From: JAFALK01 sp042701975
Lineage (GTDB): Bacteria; Pseudomonadota; Gammaproteobacteria; Burkholderiales; Burkholderiaceae_C
Direction of reading: 5' to 3'
Assembly: GCA_042701975.1 (NCBI GenBank)
Contig: CP170561.1
Span: 1,364,001-1,428,000 of the forward strand
DNA length: 64,000 bases
The notes under the pieces were generated by a model. That model worked only from the letters and a program-made list of their open reading frames with translations, was not told the DNA's origin and ran no database searches. Position 1 is the first letter of the stretch, and every line of letters starts with the position of its first letter. A program made the position numbers and the translations under genes. Shown here piece after piece: positions 61,091-64,000 of the stretch.

Positions 61091-62677
61091 TCACGGCTCC
61101 TCGCCTCGCGGCACGCCGTTCGGATACATCTCAGCCAGGCGTTGGCGGCGCTGGTAGGTCAGCGTGCGCAGGCGCGCGTCGATGACGCTGGCTTCGATCT
61201 GATCGGCATTCGGCGAGCGCGACAGGCGCAGGCCCGAACGTAGCCGATCTATGGCACCGCGCAGATCGCCGGCTGCGGCGCGGACCTCGGCCTGCGCGCG
61301 GACCGAGCGCAAGGGCTGGCCCAGGCGATCCCACAGCTGCGAGAGTGTGCCCCAGGCCAGCATGTCTTCGGTGTGAAGGCTGGTCCAGGTCTGGAGATCG
61401 TCGGCTGCCGTGCGCGCAAAGGCGGGGTCGGCTGCTTCGAGTGCGAGATTGGCGCGAGCCATTAGCATCGGGCGCGAACGGTCGCCGCTGAGTGTGTCGA
61501 GCGCGGCCATGCCGGGCGCGGGCTGCTTGCGTGCCTGTGCCAGCTCGGCTCGCAGGAACACGAGATCGCGATGCGCGCGGCCACCCACATCCTGCGCCAC
61601 CAGACCTTGCAGCAGCTGATCCGCCGTGTCGATGGCGCGCTCGGCACGCGCCCAGTCTCGCAGCTTGATCGATGCCAATGCGCTCGCGTAGCGGGCTGCA
61701 AGCTGGTCGAGGCCCTTGCCATCGCGTGCATCGTCGCGCGCACCCTGGTCCGCGCGTTGCAGCGCGAGCCATGAAGACGCCGTCGGGTCCATCAGCACGC
61801 GGGAGCGGGCGGCCATCAGCGCGTGCTCCGGCGTGCCCACGGGCCGCACGAAATCCTTGGTGCCGACGCGCAGGCGCGCGTCGCCGATGCGCTCGGTGGT
61901 CAGCGGGTGCGAGCGCAGATAGGGGTAGTTGCCCGAGTCCATCAGGTGCGTGGCCTGCTCCATGCGCTCGAACATGCTGGCCATGCCGGCCTGCGAGTAG
62001 CCGGCCGTGCTCATCACCTGAAAGCCCACGCGGTCGGCTTCGCGTTCCATGTCGCGCGAGAAGGCGAGCGACGCGGCGGCGGCGGCGGCCTGACCGGTGA
62101 CGATGGCGGCCTGCGCTGCGTCTGGCGAGCCCTTGGCTGCGGCGAGGATGCCGACCAGGATGGCCGCCGTGGACAACAAGCTGTTGCGCGAATCGCCGGC
62201 GATGCGCCGCGCAATGTGGCGCTGGGTGACGTGTGAGAGCTCATGCCCGAGCACCGAAGCCAGCTCGTCGCGCGAACCGGTCATCGCGATCAGGCCCAGG
62301 TGCACGCCGATGAAGCCGCCGGGCAGCGCGAAGGCGTTGATGGTCCTGTCGCGCACAAGGAAGGCGCGCCAGGCGAAGTGGTCCGACGTCTCCTCCGTGA
62401 TGTTGCCGAGCTTGCGTGCTGCAGCCACCAGCGGCGTGAAGGTGCCGACGAGGTACTCCTGCAGCAACGGGTCGTCGATGCAATCCGGATCGAGCCAGAT
62501 CTCCGCCATGATCTCGTCGCCATAGCGGCGCTCGGCGTTCACGTCGAGATCCTGAGATACCGCGTCGCCCAGCGAAGGGAGATTCACCTGCGCATGCAGG
62601 CCGGGGGGCAACAGCAGGGCCACGGACACCGCCGAGGCGATCACACGCCGGACTGCTTTTCGAAATCCGCTCAACAA
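61091..62677 (-). CDS. bepA: M48 family metalloprotease with TPR-like domain (BepA type)
   Basis: 528 residues. Signal peptide (residues 1-29, cleavage LHA), M48 domain with zinc motif GHELSHVTQRH (HELSH 145-149) and third ligand in SRDMEREADRVGF, then a helical TPR-like C-terminal half. BepA degrades or assists stalled outer-membrane proteins such as LptD in the periplasm. The start is a TTG (62677 or 62674) behind a good GAGGAGAG ribosome site, which decides it. Confidence 0.92.
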   Translation of the reverse strand: MLSGFRKAVRRVIASAVSVALLLPPGLHAQVNLPSLGDAVSQDLDVNAERRYGDEIMAEIWLDPDCIDDPLLQEYLVGTFTPLVAAARKLGNITEETSDHFAWRAFLVRDRTINAFALPGGFIGVHLGLIAMTGSRDELASVLGHELSHVTQRHIARRIAGDSRNSLLSTAAILVGILAAAKGSPDAAQAAIVTGQAAAAAASLAFSRDMEREADRVGFQVMSTAGYSQAGMASMFERMEQATHLMDSGNYPYLRSHPLTTERIGDARLRVGTKDFVRPVGTPEHALMAARSRVLMDPTASSWLALQRADQGARDDARDGKGLDQLAARYASALASIKLRDWARAERAIDTADQLLQGLVAQDVGGRAHRDLVFLRAELAQARKQPAPGMAALDTLSGDRSRPMLMARANLALEAADPAFARTAADDLQTWTSLHTEDMLAWGTLSQLWDRLGQPLRSVRAQAEVRAAAGDLRGAIDRLRSGLRLSRSPNADQIEASVIDARLRTLTYQRRQRLAEMYPNGVPRGEEP

Positions 62678-62745
62678 AGAACTCTCCTCAAACGCCAGCC
62701 TATGATGACACCATCGCCGCGAAGCGGTTTTTCCTGATTGTTGCC

Positions 62746-63225
62746 GTGAATCCAGCGCTGACGCATTTTGACGCCCAGGGCCAGGCGCAGATGGTCGACG
62801 TGGCCGCGAAGGCCGAGACCCATCGTGTGGCGCGCGCTTCGGGCCGCATCCGCATGCAGCCGGCCACGCTCGCCCTGATCCAGAGCGGCACGGCGAAGAA
62901 GGGCGACGTGCTCGGCGTGGCGCGCATTGCGGCGATCCAGGCGGCCAAGCGCACGTCCGACCTCATCCCCTTGTGCCACCCGCTGCCGATCACGCGCGTG
63001 ACGGTGGACTTTGAGATCGACGCGCCGAGCAACAGCGTGAGCTGCACCGCGCAGGTCGAGACGCTCGGCCGCACGGGCGTGGAGATGGAAGCCCTCACTG
63101 CCGTGCAGATCGGCCTGCTGACCATCTACGACATGGTCAAGGCCGCCGATCGCGGCATGGTCATGGAGCAGGTGCGGGTGCTGGAGAAGCACGGCGGCAA
63201 GAGCGGCGACTGGGTAAGCCCTTGA
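62746..63225 (+). CDS. moaC: Cyclic pyranopterin monophosphate synthase MoaC
   Basis: 159 residues, full length. Motifs: MVDVAAKAETHRVARASGRI, KRTSDLIPLCHPLPIT and VEMEALTAVQIGLLTIYDMV, KAADRGM. MoaC makes cyclic pyranopterin monophosphate in molybdenum cofactor synthesis. It begins with GTG 62746 and no clear ribosome site. No other moa gene is adjacent, so the pathway is scattered. Confidence 0.96.
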   Translation: MNPALTHFDAQGQAQMVDVAAKAETHRVARASGRIRMQPATLALIQSGTAKKGDVLGVARIAAIQAAKRTSDLIPLCHPLPITRVTVDFEIDAPSNSVSCTAQVETLGRTGVEMEALTAVQIGLLTIYDMVKAADRGMVMEQVRVLEKHGGKSGDWVSP

Positions 63226-63362
63226 TTTAAAAGGGCTGGCTGATCCGGCATCGAAAGATGCTGCTCGAAGGCTTGCCGAGTGCCACCAGCGTCCGTCATG
63301 ACCTCAATCACCGCGACTCGGTCTTTGCCGATGGCAGTGGCTGGGTCACTCAGAGGAGCGGC

Positions 63363-64000
63363 CTAGCAGGCCTTGAAGACCTCGGATCGGTGATAGGCCA
63401 AATAGGACTGTCGTTCCTGGGTCAGGAAATGCGAGGCAAGACAAGCGGTCTGCGGGATTCCTAGAGACAGCAAGTCATTCAAAGTCAGTCGGCCGCTGAT
63501 GATCAGTGCGCCGGTCTTGTCAAAGCTAACAAGGCCACAGTCAAAAGCGGCATCCACTCCGGCGGCCAAAAGCACTCCATTTTCCGGATCAAGCTTGGCG
63601 AAGTCGGAGCTTTCGCACCATGGCCGAATATGGGATGCACGAAGCAGTCGCTCCACCGTTAAGCCTGTAACTGCACAAGCTCCGCCATAAGCGGCAAGGA
63701 GGTCTGCCCTGAACTTGCCCTGACCGACGCGCGCATTCACTAGCTGCACGGCACTAGTTGCCGGCATCGGAGGCTGTTGACTGGATCCAGTTACCAGAGC
63801 GGGTGCGATCCCCATCAAATTGAGGAGCTTCGCTGCGGCCGATGCGGGAATCTGGCACAGGTACTTCTGGGCAACTGTCCCGCTTGAGGTGAGCACAGAG
63901 TTGGTTCCAGTAGACAAGTCCGACCTTAGCTGGGCGTCTTTCGTGACAGTGGCGATGCTGACTGGGTTGGGCGCCAATGGCTTGAAGTCGCAGAAAACCA
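63363..64000 (-). CDS. HNH endonuclease (restriction-type), N-terminus beyond window
   Basis: At least 211 residues; the frame stays open to the right edge (FCDFKPLAPNPVSIATV), so a TTG at 63977 is not the start. The C-terminal HNH_2-like domain is intact: GGACAVTGLTVERLLRASHI, RPWCESSDFAKLDPENGVLL and AAGVDAAFDCGLVSF. Such proteins cut DNA, often modified or foreign. GC content is visibly lower than in the rest of the window, suggesting recent transfer and possibly a defence region beyond the edge. Confidence 0.85.
   Translation of the reverse strand, partial: VFCDFKPLAPNPVSIATVTKDAQLRSDLSTGTNSVLTSSGTVAQKYLCQIPASAAAKLLNLMGIAPALVTGSSQQPPMPATSAVQLVNARVGQGKFRADLLAAYGGACAVTGLTVERLLRASHIRPWCESSDFAKLDPENGVLLAAGVDAAFDCGLVSFDKTGALIISGRLTLNDLLSLGIPQTACLASHFLTQERQSYLAYHRSEVFKAC

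Overview
The window is GC-rich (roughly two thirds G+C by eye), densely coded bacterial DNA. Gene content points to a betaproteobacterium of the order Burkholderiales, probably of the Roseateles/Mitsuaria/Pelomonas kind. The pointers are many TonB-dependent receptors, an lplT-alr pair, a short IlvE, a periplasmic cytochrome c5, a PEP-CTERM protein and a SWIB/histone-like protein with AAPAKK repeats. The genus is an inference; no rRNA is present to confirm it. The only RNA gene is a tRNA-Arg(CCG).

Layout. 1-1596: an AmpG-like transporter (cut by the left edge) and murQ, for recycling N-acetylmuramic acid. 1805-3689: a bufferin operon (bufA2-bufB-bufC) for a cysteine-rich, post-translationally modified copper-binding peptide, with a hairpin between peptide gene and enzyme genes. 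3672-4998: two exported proteins of unknown role. 5143-22954: an unusual concentration of genes for breaking down peptidoglycan peptides and D-amino acids (oligopeptide-binding protein, LysR regulator, VanX-type D-Ala-D-Ala dipeptidase, two LD-carboxypeptidases, a DacB/PBP4-type carboxypeptidase, an ornithine-cyclodeaminase-family enzyme, a penicillin-recognising serine hydrolase, DadA and an aromatic aminotransferase). Two large TonB-dependent receptors sit in its middle. 22989-33325: mostly housekeeping and transport genes (glutathione peroxidase, SGNH hydrolase, CHAD protein, LplT, alanine racemase, ArfB, EamA and LysE exporters, S9 peptidase).

33326-39987 is the most accessory-looking part. 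It has two unrelated hipBA-type kinase toxin-antitoxin pairs on either side of tRNA-Arg and a cytochrome c5 gene, a frameshifted small membrane gene and a frameshifted YheT-type hydrolase. 39999-50535 holds core metabolism and signalling genes (ilvE, radA, nadC, rlpA, an SDR, two GGDEF proteins). 50635-52079 holds a PEP-CTERM protein and a SWIB protein. 52274-60605 is an iron-acquisition block: seven tightly packed genes on the minus strand (Fiu-type receptor, PiuC, PepSY protein, DUF2271, DUF4198, ApbE, flavodoxin reductase) preceded by a tonB gene, with Fur-box-like sites before both units. 61091-64000 holds a BepA-type protease, moaC and an HNH endonuclease cut by the right edge.

How the genes work together. 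The iron block looks like a complete route: receptor and TonB bring a ferric siderophore in, and a flavin-based membrane electron path (flavodoxin reductase, PepSY protein, ApbE-flavinylated DUF2271) could reduce the iron. The peptidoglycan block could supply D-Ala-D-Ala and D-Ala to VanX and DadA. Three genes (35549-35775, 39006-39987, 55438-55952) show small frame-breaking indels with a good reading frame on both sides, so either recent gene decay or indel errors in the assembly must be considered.
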